Assembly: GCA_015200345.1 (NCBI GenBank)
Contig: CP054187.1
Span: 3,084,470 to 3,148,469, forward strand
Length of the DNA: 64,000 nucleotides
From: Planctomycetia bacterium
GTDB taxonomy: Bacteria; Planctomycetota; Phycisphaerae; UBA1845; UTPLA1
Direction: 5' to 3'
Translations under genes and position numbers: made by a program
Notes under the pieces: model-generated
The model's input: only the letters and a program-made list of their open reading frames with translations
Told to the model about the DNA's origin: nothing
The model's database searches: none
In this document: one piece after another, positions 32,901 through 40,418 of the stretch
Layout: the number at the start of each line of letters is the position of its first letter
Numbering within the stretch: the stretch's first letter is position 1

Positions 32901-33803
32901 CGTGCCGGCGACGGCGCGGTTGCCGTCGGTCGGGTGAAAGCGCACGTCGTTGGTGCGATCGGGGAAGACCTCGGTCCAGCTTGTGCCGCCGTTGGTGGTG
33001 CGGAAGATTTTCTGTTTCGTGGCGACGAGCATGATCTGATTGCTCGCCGGGCTGATGGCGATGCGATTGACGTAGCCCCACGGGTCCTGCGTCGGGTCGG
33101 GGTTGGTGGGGATGGTGCTGGGAATCTGCGCCCACGTGACGCCGCCGTCGACGGATTTGAGAATGCCTGCACCGGGCAGCGAGTCGATGTTGCCGAAGCC
33201 CTCGCCCGTGCCGGCGTAGAGCACATCCGGGTCGGTCGGGTCCAGCGCCATGCAGCCGATCGGCAACGACGGGAGGAAGTCATCCATGAAATCCCAATGC
33301 GCGCCGGCATTGGTGGTCTTCCACACGCCGCCCGCCACGCCGCCGACCCACATGATCTCCGGCGTGGTCGGATGAATGAGTATGGAGCGGATGCGTCCGC
33401 CGATGTTGCCGGGGCCAAGTTCCGTCCAGCTCATGCTGTCGATGCCGGCGTTACGCGGCGCGCCGGCGAGTGAGCGACGTTTGTCTTCCACCGCACGGAG
33501 CAGGGCGTTGGGCGGAATCTTTCCGTTCTCGCTCAATCGCTCGCGATAGCGGAATTCCATCGCCTCGCCCGGGTGATCGGGCCGCTCGCCGACGACCTTC
33601 TTCACGCGCGGAATGCGCAGCGGCAATGCGTGCCCGGTTGGGTTCGCCGGGGCGACCGAATCAGCCGTGGCGAGTCGGGCGTCGACCGCCGCCGGTCCGC
33701 TTGGATCGGCCGAGGGCGCGCGCAGCGCGGCGCAGCCGGTGAGCACGGCCGGGATGAGGGCGAGAAGGACGGCAAGGCGCGAATCGGCCGGTCGATTCAT
33801 CAT
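29907..33803 (-). CDS. Giant lipoprotein with sortilin/BNR-like propeller, Cys-rich calcium repeats, Ig-like domains and dockerin-like end
   Basis: A 1298-residue protein from the paired ATGs at 33798-33803. The signal peptide ends in lipobox LTGC near residue 22. Residues about 95-790 contain many BNR/VPS10-type blades (repeated GGVWKTTNAG, ILKSVDGGVTW, IFRTTNGGTSW, LWKTTDGGTNW). Then come about seven Asp/Asn-rich repeats of the type DCNGN-x3-D-x-CEL (about 805-935), like thrombospondin type 3 calcium repeats; a domain with DDFCGGGSGSQVTLNV; two Ig-like domains opening with QQPQSSAACEGDSVQF; and a dockerin-like tail (DIDGDDSVTGLD, DLTGDGLVTEAD). Probably a surface protein acting on or binding polymers. 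Its TAA stop lies inside a MITE-like element. Confidence 0.85.
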   Translation of the reverse strand: MMNRPADSRLAVLLALIPAVLTGCAALRAPSADPSGPAAVDARLATADSVAPANPTGHALPLRIPRVKKVVGERPDHPGEAMEFRYRERLSENGKIPPNALLRAVEDKRRSLAGAPRNAGIDSMSWTELGPGNIGGRIRSILIHPTTPEIMWVGGVAGGVWKTTNAGAHWDFMDDFLPSLPIGCMALDPTDPDVLYAGTGEGFGNIDSLPGAGILKSVDGGVTWAQIPSTIPTNPDPTQDPWGYVNRIAISPASNQIMLVATKQKIFRTTNGGTSWTEVFPDRTNDVRFHPTDGNRAVAGTNAGTAIYSTDGGVTWQTAQGITSGGGRVEVAYARGSPNTVYASVNRNGGEVWRSTNGGQSYTLRNTGTNYLGNQGWYDNAIWVDPTNSNTIVLGGGPDAWRSTNGGSSLTRISQWASAPLSAHADHHVIVEHPGFNGTSNRTVYFGNDGGIYRTDNVYTVAGTTGWIALNNNLAITQFYGGAVNNSTGVLVGGTQDNGTLRTAGSFNWTAMFGGDGGFCAADQNDPNYFYGEYVYLRIHRSTNAGLSSSSIYAGGPNPLTDASSGAANFIAPFILDPNNSDRLLGGAANLWRSNNVKNSPPDWFIIKPSIGSNVSAIAVAVGNSDLIWVGHNNGNVYKTTNGTDASPTWTRVDTNTPELPNRTCKRIAIDPSNHDRVYVGFSGYEADNLWKTTDGGTNWTKITGPGQPGDPQTLPRAPVDTIVLHPALLGWLYVGTDIGVFASTDYGETWSSSNDGPANVAVDELVFKGSNTLIAITHGRGMFSATIDPSGVDCNGNMVEDITELEGNDCNGNQLLDVCELAANPALDCNGNNTLDACELEGNDCNHNTVIDACELIDHPERDCNNNNIVDTCEPGGTDCDVNGVVDLCEIAGQDCDANNVIDSCDLAAGVIAADDCPQAMRVLPGVTYTGSTIGAASNGEDTCNQTGATPPDLWFRYDPASNGAATISLCGSTYDSILSVHDGCPGTTVNELVCDDDFCGGGSGSQVTLNVTAGSAYWIRVTGWSTSAGEFQLRITGPTAYGDHDCNANGVLDACEPASTGPAITQQPQSSAACEGDSVQFNVTAIGMAPLSYKWRKGGVNIPGEHGPALVLNPVTAADAGDYDVEITNPCGSLISASATLDLLTPVTVDVAPEQSLACAGASVQLVASTTGDGPLTFQWMRNGEPIQNGGNIAGADTDTLTINPATAGDTAADYECVVTGACGAEMSAVVQVTVFATGSGDIDGDDSVTGLDIAAFVQLLMGDGQPGVAYCAGDLTGDGLVTEADIPPFVDLLLP

Positions 33804-33913
33804 CGGTGGGGTCCTGGGGGTCGTGCGATGGTCGCGGAAGGTCCACTCCACCCGCGAGGCGATCTGTCTGAATTGTACCACGAAAGGCGTGTCGAACGGA
33901 CACCGCGGTCAAC

Positions 33914-33946
33914 AAAAAAAGCCCCCGGCGGGCTACCGGGGGCTTT
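33914..33946 (-). terminator. Rho-independent terminator of the DUF1428 gene
   Basis: AAAGCCCCCGG pairs perfectly with CCGGGGGCTTT over a seven-base loop. Read on the minus strand it is followed by seven T, so it ends transcription of the DUF1428 gene before the giant lipoprotein gene. Confidence 0.85.
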
Positions 33947-33966
33947 GGCGATTGCCGCGTCGCCTC

Positions 33967-34326
33967 TTACGCCTGGACCAGCACCTCGAATCCGCCGCAG
34001 GACATGCGCTTGCAGTCGAACGGCATCTTCTTCGGGTCCATCATCTTGGCCAGGCGCGGGTCTTTCATCACCTTCGCGTTGACCTGGTCGCGATGCTTGC
34101 GCGACTTGTAGACAATCCACGAAAAGAAGATCGTCTCGCCGGCCTTGGGCTTGATCACCTTCGGAAACGGAATGCCCCACTTCACGTTCAGGTCTTCGCC
34201 GACGCACTCGCAGTAATCCAGCGCGCCGTGATCCTTCCACACCTTGCAGGCCAGCTTGGCGATCTTCTCATACGCCTTCACGTTCTTCTTCGGCACCGGC
34301 AGGACAAATCCATCGACGTACGGCAT
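33967..34326 (-). CDS. DUF1428 family protein
   Basis: A 119-residue protein matching the DUF1428 (YbaA-like) family through its whole length: MPYVDGFVLPVPKKN at the start, KVWKDHGALDYCE-CVGED in the first half and VMKDPRLAKMMDPKKMPFD near residues 87-105. The fold is a dimeric alpha/beta barrel; the biochemical role is not known. An AAGGAG ribosome site lies 9 nt before the ATG. It has its own terminator and is probably transcribed alone or with the pyrophosphohydrolase gene upstream. Confidence 0.9.
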   Translation of the reverse strand: MPYVDGFVLPVPKKNVKAYEKIAKLACKVWKDHGALDYCECVGEDLNVKWGIPFPKVIKPKAGETIFFSWIVYKSRKHRDQVNAKVMKDPRLAKMMDPKKMPFDCKRMSCGGFEVLVQA

Positions 34327-34392
34327 GGCGGGTGGCTCCTTTTTTACGGGTTGGTTGGTGTTTCAGGGTGCGTCGAGGACGCACTCTACGAT

Positions 34393-34740
34393 TCAGACTC
34401 CCAGCTTTCCGCGCACGCGGTCGGCGGGATACTTCACGGCGTTCTTGATCATCTTCTCGCGCACGGCGTCGGACACGTCGATGCCCATCGCGTTCGCGAA
34501 CGAGAGGGCGTAACAGAATATATCCGCCAGTTCCTCGCGGACGTTCTGCAGGTCGGCCTCGGACAGGTCGCGCGCGGCGGCGGGCGAGAGCCACTGAAAA
34601 TGCTCCATCAGCTCGGCCGTCTCGATGGCGATGGACATGGCGAGGTTCTTGGGCGTGTGAAACTGCTGCCAGTCGCGCTCGTCGACAAAGCGGCGAAGGG
34701 CGTCTCGCAGTTCAGCGACGGTTGTCGTTTTGTCGGGCAT
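34393..34740 (-). CDS. MazG-like nucleotide pyrophosphohydrolase (dCTPase/RS21-C6 type)
   Basis: A 115-residue all-alpha pyrophosphohydrolase. The metal-binding signature is ETAELMEHFQW (residues about 41-51) with a second EELADIFCY (about 69-77), giving the E-x2-E...E-x2-D set of the MazG superfamily. Members split non-canonical or excess (d)NTPs to monophosphate and pyrophosphate, a house-cleaning role in the cytoplasm. The protein is a single MazG domain like human DCTPP1. It lies about 65 nt upstream of the DUF1428 gene on the same strand. Confidence 0.88.
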   Translation of the reverse strand: MPDKTTTVAELRDALRRFVDERDWQQFHTPKNLAMSIAIETAELMEHFQWLSPAAARDLSEADLQNVREELADIFCYALSFANAMGIDVSDAVREKMIKNAVKYPADRVRGKLGV

Positions 34741-34952
34741 GGGCGGCTCCGGGCGGGTACGAGAGCAGTCTAACCCGTGGCCGCACCGGTTGGAAACCAG
34801 GTACTGGTAGCGAATGCGTTCCTATCCGAGCCGCAACCGTGAGGGAGCGGGTTTGGGACGGCCAAAAGTATGGAACCCGCTTGCTTACGCGCGCGACTCG
34901 GTTCAAACGCTACCAGCGGCGTAGGTCGGGTCAGCAGACCCGATTCCCAAAC

Positions 34953-36302
34953 TCACGGCACAAAATCCTCGCCGCGGGCTTCGATCAGCCGGCGATACAA
35001 GTCGGCCGATGCCTTCGGCGTCAGACCGCGCGAGGCCGGCTCGAATCCGAACAGGCCGAACTTCGGCCGATAGCCGTCCATCCATTCATAGTTGTCGCAC
35101 AGGCTCCAGAAGAAATAGCCGAACACGGGGTAGCCCCGGTCGATCGCCTCCTGCACGGCTGCGAGATGCGTCACGAGATAAACGGGCCGGCGGTCATCGC
35201 GGTCATCGGCGATGCCGTTCTCCATGATGGCCATTGGCTTGCCGTAGCGAGCGAACATCTCGGCGAGCGCCTCGGTGAGACCTTGCGGATAAATCTCGAT
35301 GCCCAGGTCGCTGTAACCGGAGGACGCGCCCGGCTCGCGATTGGCCGCGCCTTCGACGGTGGCCTGCTGGCGGCCGTAGTAGGTGAAGCCGACGATATCG
35401 ACTTCGTCCACGACGCCGTCGAGATGGGCGTAGCTTCCTTCGCGGAGGAAGTTCACGAACAGGCCCAGCGGGTCGAGCGGGCTTTGATGCCAGGCTGTGC
35501 GGATGTCGATGCTGATGATCCGTGCGGCCGGGGCGGCAGGGGCGGCGTGTGTCGCGTGAATGGCACGGATGATCCGCACGGCGACGAGAAAGGCGTCGAT
35601 GGTGGCGGCGCGGTTGGCGTCGTTCAGATCAAACCGCCATTCGGCGAAGGGGGGGAAATCGCCCACGACGAACCCCGCGAGTGACTGAATATTCGGCTCG
35701 TTCATCGGCGCGAAGAGATTGCAGTGCGGCGCGAGCGCGGCGGCCAGACGCGAAACGTACTCCACCCAGTGCGTCGCGGCATCGGGGTGCAGCCAGCCGT
35801 GCCGCTCGGGACGGTCCAGGTCGGTGAGCCAGTCGGGGAACGTCCAGTGCCACAAGCAAGGCACCGGCTCGATGCCGGCCTCGCGCAGCCGGCGGGCGAA
35901 GTCGGCGTAGTGGTCGATGGCGGCCTGGTTGAACGCGCCGGGCCGCGGCTCGACGCGCGCCCACTCGATGCCGAAGCGGTAGTGCGTCGCGCCCAGCCAG
36001 GTCAACGCGTCGATGTCGCGCTGTGTCTCACTGAAAGCATAGGCCGCGTCGCCCTTGGCGTGCGGAATCCTGCCGGCCTCGAAGGCGAGATCCCAGTCGG
36101 TGCGAAAGCAGTCGGCGGCGAGCGGCTCGCAGGCGGGGTCTTCGTTCTGGTAGGCGGCCGTGGAGACGCCGTAGGCGATGTCGGGCACGCGCAGGCTGGC
36201 GGGCATCGGCGGCAGCACCGCCGGCGGCGCGGGGGCGCAGGCGGCCAGAGCAAGGCAGGACAGGAACGCCACGAATAGTTGAGGCAGGTTTCGCTTGATC
36301 AT
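34953..36302 (-). CDS. Glycoside hydrolase family 1 lipoprotein
   Basis: A 449-residue GH1 (beta-glucosidase-like) protein. From the ATG at 36302 it has a lipoprotein signal with lipobox LAAC (Cys 22). Conserved GH1 elements are present: GVSTAAYQNE near residue 45, RFGIEWARVEP near 109, the acid/base E202 in MNEPN, and the nucleophile E361 in IMENG, followed by GYFFWSLCDNYEW. GH1 enzymes retain configuration and split beta-glycosides; a lipid anchor puts it in the periplasm or outer membrane. It is unusual in being shorter and envelope-anchored. An in-frame ATG nine codons upstream is possible, but there is no Shine-Dalgarno at either. Confidence 0.88.
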   Translation of the reverse strand: MIKRNLPQLFVAFLSCLALAACAPAPPAVLPPMPASLRVPDIAYGVSTAAYQNEDPACEPLAADCFRTDWDLAFEAGRIPHAKGDAAYAFSETQRDIDALTWLGATHYRFGIEWARVEPRPGAFNQAAIDHYADFARRLREAGIEPVPCLWHWTFPDWLTDLDRPERHGWLHPDAATHWVEYVSRLAAALAPHCNLFAPMNEPNIQSLAGFVVGDFPPFAEWRFDLNDANRAATIDAFLVAVRIIRAIHATHAAPAAPAARIISIDIRTAWHQSPLDPLGLFVNFLREGSYAHLDGVVDEVDIVGFTYYGRQQATVEGAANREPGASSGYSDLGIEIYPQGLTEALAEMFARYGKPMAIMENGIADDRDDRRPVYLVTHLAAVQEAIDRGYPVFGYFFWSLCDNYEWMDGYRPKFGLFGFEPASRGLTPKASADLYRRLIEARGEDFVP

Positions 36303-36387
36303 GAAGAATTGCGTCGTTATGCTACACATCGGGTCGTGGAATCTCGGGCGGAAGGTTGGTCGCGCGCCGTTTGTTCGGCACCGGGCC

Positions 36388-36415
36388 GGACATTGTATCA
36401 GCGAACATTGTATCA
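36388..36415. repeat. Tandem 15-bp direct repeat upstream of the TolB-like gene
   Basis: ACATTGTATCAGC occurs twice with a period of 15 bp in the divergent promoter region, about 55-80 nt before the ATG of the TolB-like lipoprotein. It may be a binding site for a regulator or simply a local duplication. Confidence 0.6.
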
Positions 36416-36470
36416 GCATTGAATCGGAGATTCAGTCGGGCCTTCTCAAACACTTTCAAAGGAGTTGCGC

Positions 36471-37532
36471 ATGGCACGCGGTTTGGTTCAGTGGGCATCC
36501 TTGTTGACGCTGGGAATGCTGGTGGTTGGGTGCTCGGAATACCGAACGGTGGACATCCACGATGTCCAGATCGTCATGACAGAAGACGGCAGGGTCGTAC
36601 GTGTCGTTGGTAAAGGTTTTACAGCCTATCAGGAAGTCATCGAACGATCACCCAACGTTAAGTCGGTTACGCGCATGACCGACTTAAAGGGTGACCGTGA
36701 GCCAAACGAGTTCTCGATCTCGCCCGACGGCCAATCGCTTGTGTACGCCGCTATGGAGTTGAAGTCTCGTCCGTACTATTGGAATCTGTATCGGATTTCA
36801 ACAAGCGGTAGTGCTGGTGTCACCAACGTCACGAACGGGCGCTATTATGACCTCCAGCCAACATTTGATCCTACCGGACAATTCGTTTTCTTTGCCAGCA
36901 ACCGCAGTTCGCCGCTCTTAAAAGTTTGCCGGGTCGCGTTGACGGGGGCGGGCGGAATTACACGAATCACGCAGTCGGATTCCGACGATCGCTGGCCAGA
37001 CGTGACCCCTGACGGGAAGGAGATTTATTACAGCTCGCGCCCGATGAATGCAATGGATATGCAAATTTGGCGGGCAACCATCGTCGGAAACCTCCCGACG
37101 CAGCTTCGCGAAGGGTGGCGTCCACGTCTCTCGCCAGACGGCAGCAAAGTCCTTTATTGTGCAAAAGACCTAAAATCGGAATTGTCGAAGATATGGGTTA
37201 TGGGTGTGGATGGTACGAATCAAACTGAATTCATCGCCGACCCCAAGGCAGACGAACGCGATCCTGCCTGGTCCCCGGACGGCTCGAAGATCGTCTTCGC
37301 CTCCAACGCCGGCAAAGACTCTAATGGCTGGAAGAATTACGACATCTGGATCATGAACGCGGACGGGTCGAGCATCACGCAATTGACCACGAACGGGTCG
37401 GCCGATCTCGCGCCGGAGTTCAGTCCTGATGGAAAGCACATCTACTTCCTTTCCAATCGCGGGTTCTTCTGGGATATCTGGCGAATGGAGATTGCAGAGG
37501 ATCCTGCTTCAGCCGCATCCCCCCAGGCATGA
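36471..37532 (+). CDS. TolB-like beta-propeller lipoprotein
   Basis: A 353-residue lipoprotein, lipobox LVVGC with Cys near residue 21, after an ideal AAAGGAG site 6 nt before the ATG. The rest is a TolB/WD40-type propeller with recurring blades: FSISPDGQSLVYAA, PTFDPTGQFVFFASN, DVTPDGKEIYYSS, RLSPDGSKVLY, AWSPDGSKIVFASN and EFSPDGKHIYFLSN. Such proteins act as envelope scaffolds or sensors. TolB itself works with Pal at the outer membrane, but no tol-pal genes are adjacent. By eye the first two thirds are less G+C-rich than the neighbours, which could reflect transfer or a different evolutionary rate. Confidence 0.85.
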   Translation: MARGLVQWASLLTLGMLVVGCSEYRTVDIHDVQIVMTEDGRVVRVVGKGFTAYQEVIERSPNVKSVTRMTDLKGDREPNEFSISPDGQSLVYAAMELKSRPYYWNLYRISTSGSAGVTNVTNGRYYDLQPTFDPTGQFVFFASNRSSPLLKVCRVALTGAGGITRITQSDSDDRWPDVTPDGKEIYYSSRPMNAMDMQIWRATIVGNLPTQLREGWRPRLSPDGSKVLYCAKDLKSELSKIWVMGVDGTNQTEFIADPKADERDPAWSPDGSKIVFASNAGKDSNGWKNYDIWIMNADGSSITQLTTNGSADLAPEFSPDGKHIYFLSNRGFFWDIWRMEIAEDPASAASPQA

Positions 37533-37556
37533 CGCCGCGTTCAATCTACGGGGCAC

Positions 37557-38390
37557 TTACGTTCGCCCGGCGGCTTTGATGAACGCCGCGACGCGCGCCC
37601 GGTCCAGCGGCGCGGTTGTGCGACCGCCCTTTTTCAGCGCCGTGCCGACGATCACCGCGTCGGCGGCGCGGAGCGATTCGCGCACGGTGGCGGCCGTGAC
37701 GCCGGAGCCGATCCAGATCGGCAGGCCGTGGGCGGCTTCGCGAACGCGACGAAGGGCGGCGAGGTCGGTCGGCTTGCCCGTGCCCGAGCCGCTCAAGATG
37801 ATCGCATCGGCCCCGGCGCGGGTTGCGGTCTCCTCGACGGCCAGCGCGAGATCGGGCTGGCTGATCGGCGTCGCGTGCTTGACATGCACATCGGCGGCGA
37901 TGGCGACATGCGGCGCGACGGCCGCGCGGCGCGCGAGCAATTCGTTCGCGTTGCCGGTGATGATGCCCTGATCGGTCGCGTAAGCCCCGCTCAACACATT
38001 GACGCGAATGAAAGCGGCGCCGGTGACGGCGGCGACGGCCAGCGCGCCCAGCCCGTCGTTTCGCAGGACGTTCACACCAACGGGGACCTTCACGGCGCGG
38101 ACGACGTGATCGACCACGGCGGCCATCGCCGCGATCGTCTCGGGCGGAACCCGCGAGGCGGCGAAAGGCGCATCGCCGAAGTTCTCGACGATGAGGGCGT
38201 CAAACCCGGCGCGGGCCAGGCGCGTCGCCTCGGCGATGGCATGTCTGATCATCGCGTCGAGCGGTCGCGCCGCGCTGCGCGGCGTCACCCCGTAACCGGC
38301 CGATCCCGGCAGCGGGGGCAGGTGAACCATGCCGATCAATCGCAGCTTGCGCAGTGCGGCGGTGGGGGAGTCAGTCTTTTGATTTGGCAT
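37557..38390 (-). CDS. BtpA/SgcQ family TIM-barrel protein
   Basis: A 277-residue BtpA-family protein with the signature LIGMVHLPPLPGSAGYG (residues about 17-33), DALIVENFGDAPF near 65 and ADVHVKHATPI near 165, and a phosphate-binding-like end IWIGSGVTAATV. BtpA was first linked to photosystem I stability in cyanobacteria, while most bacterial members such as SgcQ are of unknown sugar-related function. No photosynthesis is indicated here. Its start overlaps the end of the nuclease-like gene by 20 nt, so the two are probably cotranscribed. Confidence 0.88.
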   Translation of the reverse strand: MPNQKTDSPTAALRKLRLIGMVHLPPLPGSAGYGVTPRSAARPLDAMIRHAIAEATRLARAGFDALIVENFGDAPFAASRVPPETIAAMAAVVDHVVRAVKVPVGVNVLRNDGLGALAVAAVTGAAFIRVNVLSGAYATDQGIITGNANELLARRAAVAPHVAIAADVHVKHATPISQPDLALAVEETATRAGADAIILSGSGTGKPTDLAALRRVREAAHGLPIWIGSGVTAATVRESLRAADAVIVGTALKKGGRTTAPLDRARVAAFIKAAGRT

Positions 38391-39444
38391 GTCGATTTGC
38401 GGGTTCGCGGGATTGGGTGCCTTTGGCGGCGGTCTCGGTTTTGCGTGCGGTGGCGGTGACGGGCGGGCCTGCGCGATAAAAGCAGCACGGGGCGAGTCGC
38501 CGGGCCTTGGCCTCGTTCACGGTGATTTCGCTCGGCTCGTTCAGATGCACTTCGTGCGGACAATCGGTCGGATGATAGTGCCGGGCGTATTGACCAGTCA
38601 GCACGCGCGCCTGCCCGGCCAGACCGTCCAGACGCCGCCAGATGCCGCGGCCTTCGCTCCAGGCGAGGTGCTCGCGCGCGAGATAGTCATCTGTCTTGGT
38701 GCAGGGTCGGTCCCGGTCGACCCACGCCAGCCCCTTTTCAATCAGCTCGCCTCCGAGGTCGATGCGATTCGGCCCGGCCGCGACGTAGAGCAGCAACTGT
38801 CCGTTCTCGTTGCGAAGCTCGGGCCGGCTGGCGGGGCCGTCCCACGATTGCTCGCACTTGCGGGATTTGACAAGTTTCTCAATATGCGCGACGGCTTCGG
38901 CCGCCAGCGGTTGCCGATCCTCCGGGCAGCAGACGCCCAGCAGGTGGACCTTCTCGCCGTCGTCCAGCACCATCGCTCCGCCGGGCAGAACCTGGCGCAC
39001 CGTCATCTGCCGCACCGGGTCGATCAACGAGCGCGCCCCGTCGCTTGTTGATTTGCCATTCCGCGACCGGTCGGCCGGCTGACTGGCGGCGTTCTTCCCG
39101 CGGCCCGATTTCTTCTCGTGCGCAGGTTCGTCCTTCGGCGACGGCGGTAGGGGGGCCGTGGCATCCTTCTCCTCGCGCGCTTTGCCGGCGGCCATGCGTC
39201 GCTCGCACGTTCTGCACAGGCGGCGACCCTGCTCCTCGGCGTCGGCGGCGGACTTAAAGGGAATGCGGTTTTCGGCGATGATCTTTTTCCCGGAGGGGCA
39301 GGCCGCGTCGGTGTGGAAAACCTTGCTGTCTTTGGATCCGTAACACGTGCCCTCCTCGGCGTGCGCGACGAGCGGGAACAGGCCGAGCGATCCGAGCAGG
39401 ATCACGAGTGCATTGCGCGTGATAACAGGGCTTCGACGTGGCAC
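38371..39444 (-). CDS. Exported thermonuclease (SNase)-like protein with flanking Cys-rich modules
   Basis: A 357-residue exported protein (signal peptide to about residue 29, AHA). A small metal-binding-like module follows (H44, C49, C77, C80 in VFHTDAACPSG and LCRTCERR), then a charged linker, then a staphylococcal-nuclease-like OB domain at about 140-275 (VHLLGVCCPED, LLLYVA, GGELIEKGLAWVDRDRPC, LAREHLAWSEGRGIW), then a second Cys/His module (YHPTDCPHEV...ARRLAPCCF). In classical SNase, Arg/Glu/Arg form the active site; DR-x-C replaces part of that here, so activity is uncertain. It may bind or cut nucleic acid in the periplasm. It overlaps the btpA-like gene. Confidence 0.75.
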   Translation of the reverse strand: MPRRSPVITRNALVILLGSLGLFPLVAHAEEGTCYGSKDSKVFHTDAACPSGKKIIAENRIPFKSAADAEEQGRRLCRTCERRMAAGKAREEKDATAPLPPSPKDEPAHEKKSGRGKNAASQPADRSRNGKSTSDGARSLIDPVRQMTVRQVLPGGAMVLDDGEKVHLLGVCCPEDRQPLAAEAVAHIEKLVKSRKCEQSWDGPASRPELRNENGQLLLYVAAGPNRIDLGGELIEKGLAWVDRDRPCTKTDDYLAREHLAWSEGRGIWRRLDGLAGQARVLTGQYARHYHPTDCPHEVHLNEPSEITVNEAKARRLAPCCFYRAGPPVTATARKTETAAKGTQSREPANRHAKSKD

Positions 39445-39502
39445 GCGCGGCAGTGTATCACGAGGATGCCGCAGGAATCAATCGGGTCAGCGACCGCGCC
39501 GA

Positions 39503-39609
39503 CTAAGTGAAGCCGCCATGAGCATTCACCTGTGGCACCGGCGTCTCACCTGTGATTCGCCCGCCGCGGCGGGTGCCACACCGATGAATCATTCTGCGGC
39601 TCCACTTAG
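39503..39609. repeat. MITE-like palindromic element, copy 2
   Basis: A 107-bp second copy of the element at 29803-29910, in the same orientation relative to the adjacent minus-strand gene. Left end CTAAGTGAAGCCG and right end CGGCTCCACTTAG are identical to copy 1. Arms TGTGGCACC and GGTGCCACA extend the palindrome further inward than in copy 1. The right end provides the TAA stop of the groES-like gene. Confidence 0.8.
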
Positions 39610-39932
39610 CTTCCCGCCTTGCGAAAAACGGCGACCACGTCCTCGACCGGCACGACGTAGAGCTGATTGTCCCCCTCGAAATCGACCGGAATCGCGTGTT
39701 TCGGGTTGAACAGCACCTTGTCGTATTGCTTGATGGGATAATCGTTGTCGGCGGCGACTTGTGCCGAGATCGCGACGATCCGCCCGGTGATCGTCGGTAT
39801 CTCGATGTTGTCGGGCAACTGGATGCCGCCCTTGGTGGTCTTTTTGTCGGCGTCCTTGCGGATGAGCACCCGCTTGCCCATCGGCTCGACGGTTTCGAGT
39901 TTCACGCGCGAAGCGGCTTTGGCGTCACTCAT
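39606..39932 (-). CDS. groES: GroES-family co-chaperonin
   Basis: A 108-residue Cpn10 protein with the expected order: PMGKRVLIRKDADKKTTKGG (start of the barrel and mobile loop, where GG-I-L contacts GroEL), GRIVAIS, QYDKVLFNPKHAIPVDFEG, and the C-terminal strand VVPVEDVVAVF. It caps the GroEL folding chamber. groEL is not next to it; a ferritin-like gene lies upstream on the same strand, 36 nt away. The mobile loop is rather short of the usual hydrophobic IVL tripeptide (IQL here). The stop codon is part of the MITE-like element. Confidence 0.88.
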   Translation of the reverse strand: MSDAKAASRVKLETVEPMGKRVLIRKDADKKTTKGGIQLPDNIEIPTITGRIVAISAQVAADNDYPIKQYDKVLFNPKHAIPVDFEGDNQLYVVPVEDVVAVFRKAGS

Positions 39933-39968
39933 GTTTTTCTCGCTGGCTCGGGACCGGAACCGCGCGGG

Positions 39969-40418
39969 TTATTTCGTGTACTCCCGCAGGAAGCCCTCAA
40001 ACGCCCGGCGGTGTTCCTCTTCGTCTCCCATGATCGTGATCGCGAGGTCTTGCGTCACGTAGTCGCGCTCTTCGCAGAGCTTGATGATCTCCAGGTACAG
40101 ATTGCAGGCGTCGTTCTCCGCCTGGATCACGCCCTTGATCACGCTGACGACGTCCGTCGTATCGGCCGGGGGCTGCATGTACGATTGCTTGAACTTCAAC
40201 TCGAGCGAGCCGGGAACCTTGCCGCCGATCGTCTTGATCCGGTTGCCCAGCAGGGTGCCGTGGTTCAGCTCCTCGGTGATATCAGCCTTCAACGCCTCTT
40301 TGATCTTCTCGGCGCGGACGCCGTCAAGGTGGATGCTGTTGGCGACGTAGTTCAGAACGGTCTCCATCTCCTTGGTGTAGGCCAGTTGCAGCTTCTCGAT
40401 GATGTCGTGGTTGGACAT
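39969..40418 (-). CDS. Ferritin-like (bacterioferritin/DUF892-like) four-helix protein
   Basis: A 149-residue four-helix bundle. The ATG at 40418 follows GGGAG and begins MSNHDIIEKLQLAYTKEM. Candidate di-iron ligands fit the ferritin-like E...ExxH pattern: E17/E19 in helix 1, E50-x2-H53 (EELNH) in helix 2, E103 (QAENDACN) in helix 3, and E132/E133-x-H (DEEEHRRAF) in helix 4. It could be a mini-ferritin, a bacterioferritin-like store or a Dps-like oxidant protection protein. It lies just upstream of groES on the same strand, consistent with a small stress operon. Confidence 0.8.
   Translation of the reverse strand: MSNHDIIEKLQLAYTKEMETVLNYVANSIHLDGVRAEKIKEALKADITEELNHGTLLGNRIKTIGGKVPGSLELKFKQSYMQPPADTTDVVSVIKGVIQAENDACNLYLEIIKLCEERDYVTQDLAITIMGDEEEHRRAFEGFLREYTK

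Noticed and set aside
31642-33135. A 497-codon frame in another phase of the giant lipoprotein gene
   Set aside because: Arg/Gln/His-rich product of the propeller repeats read out of phase.
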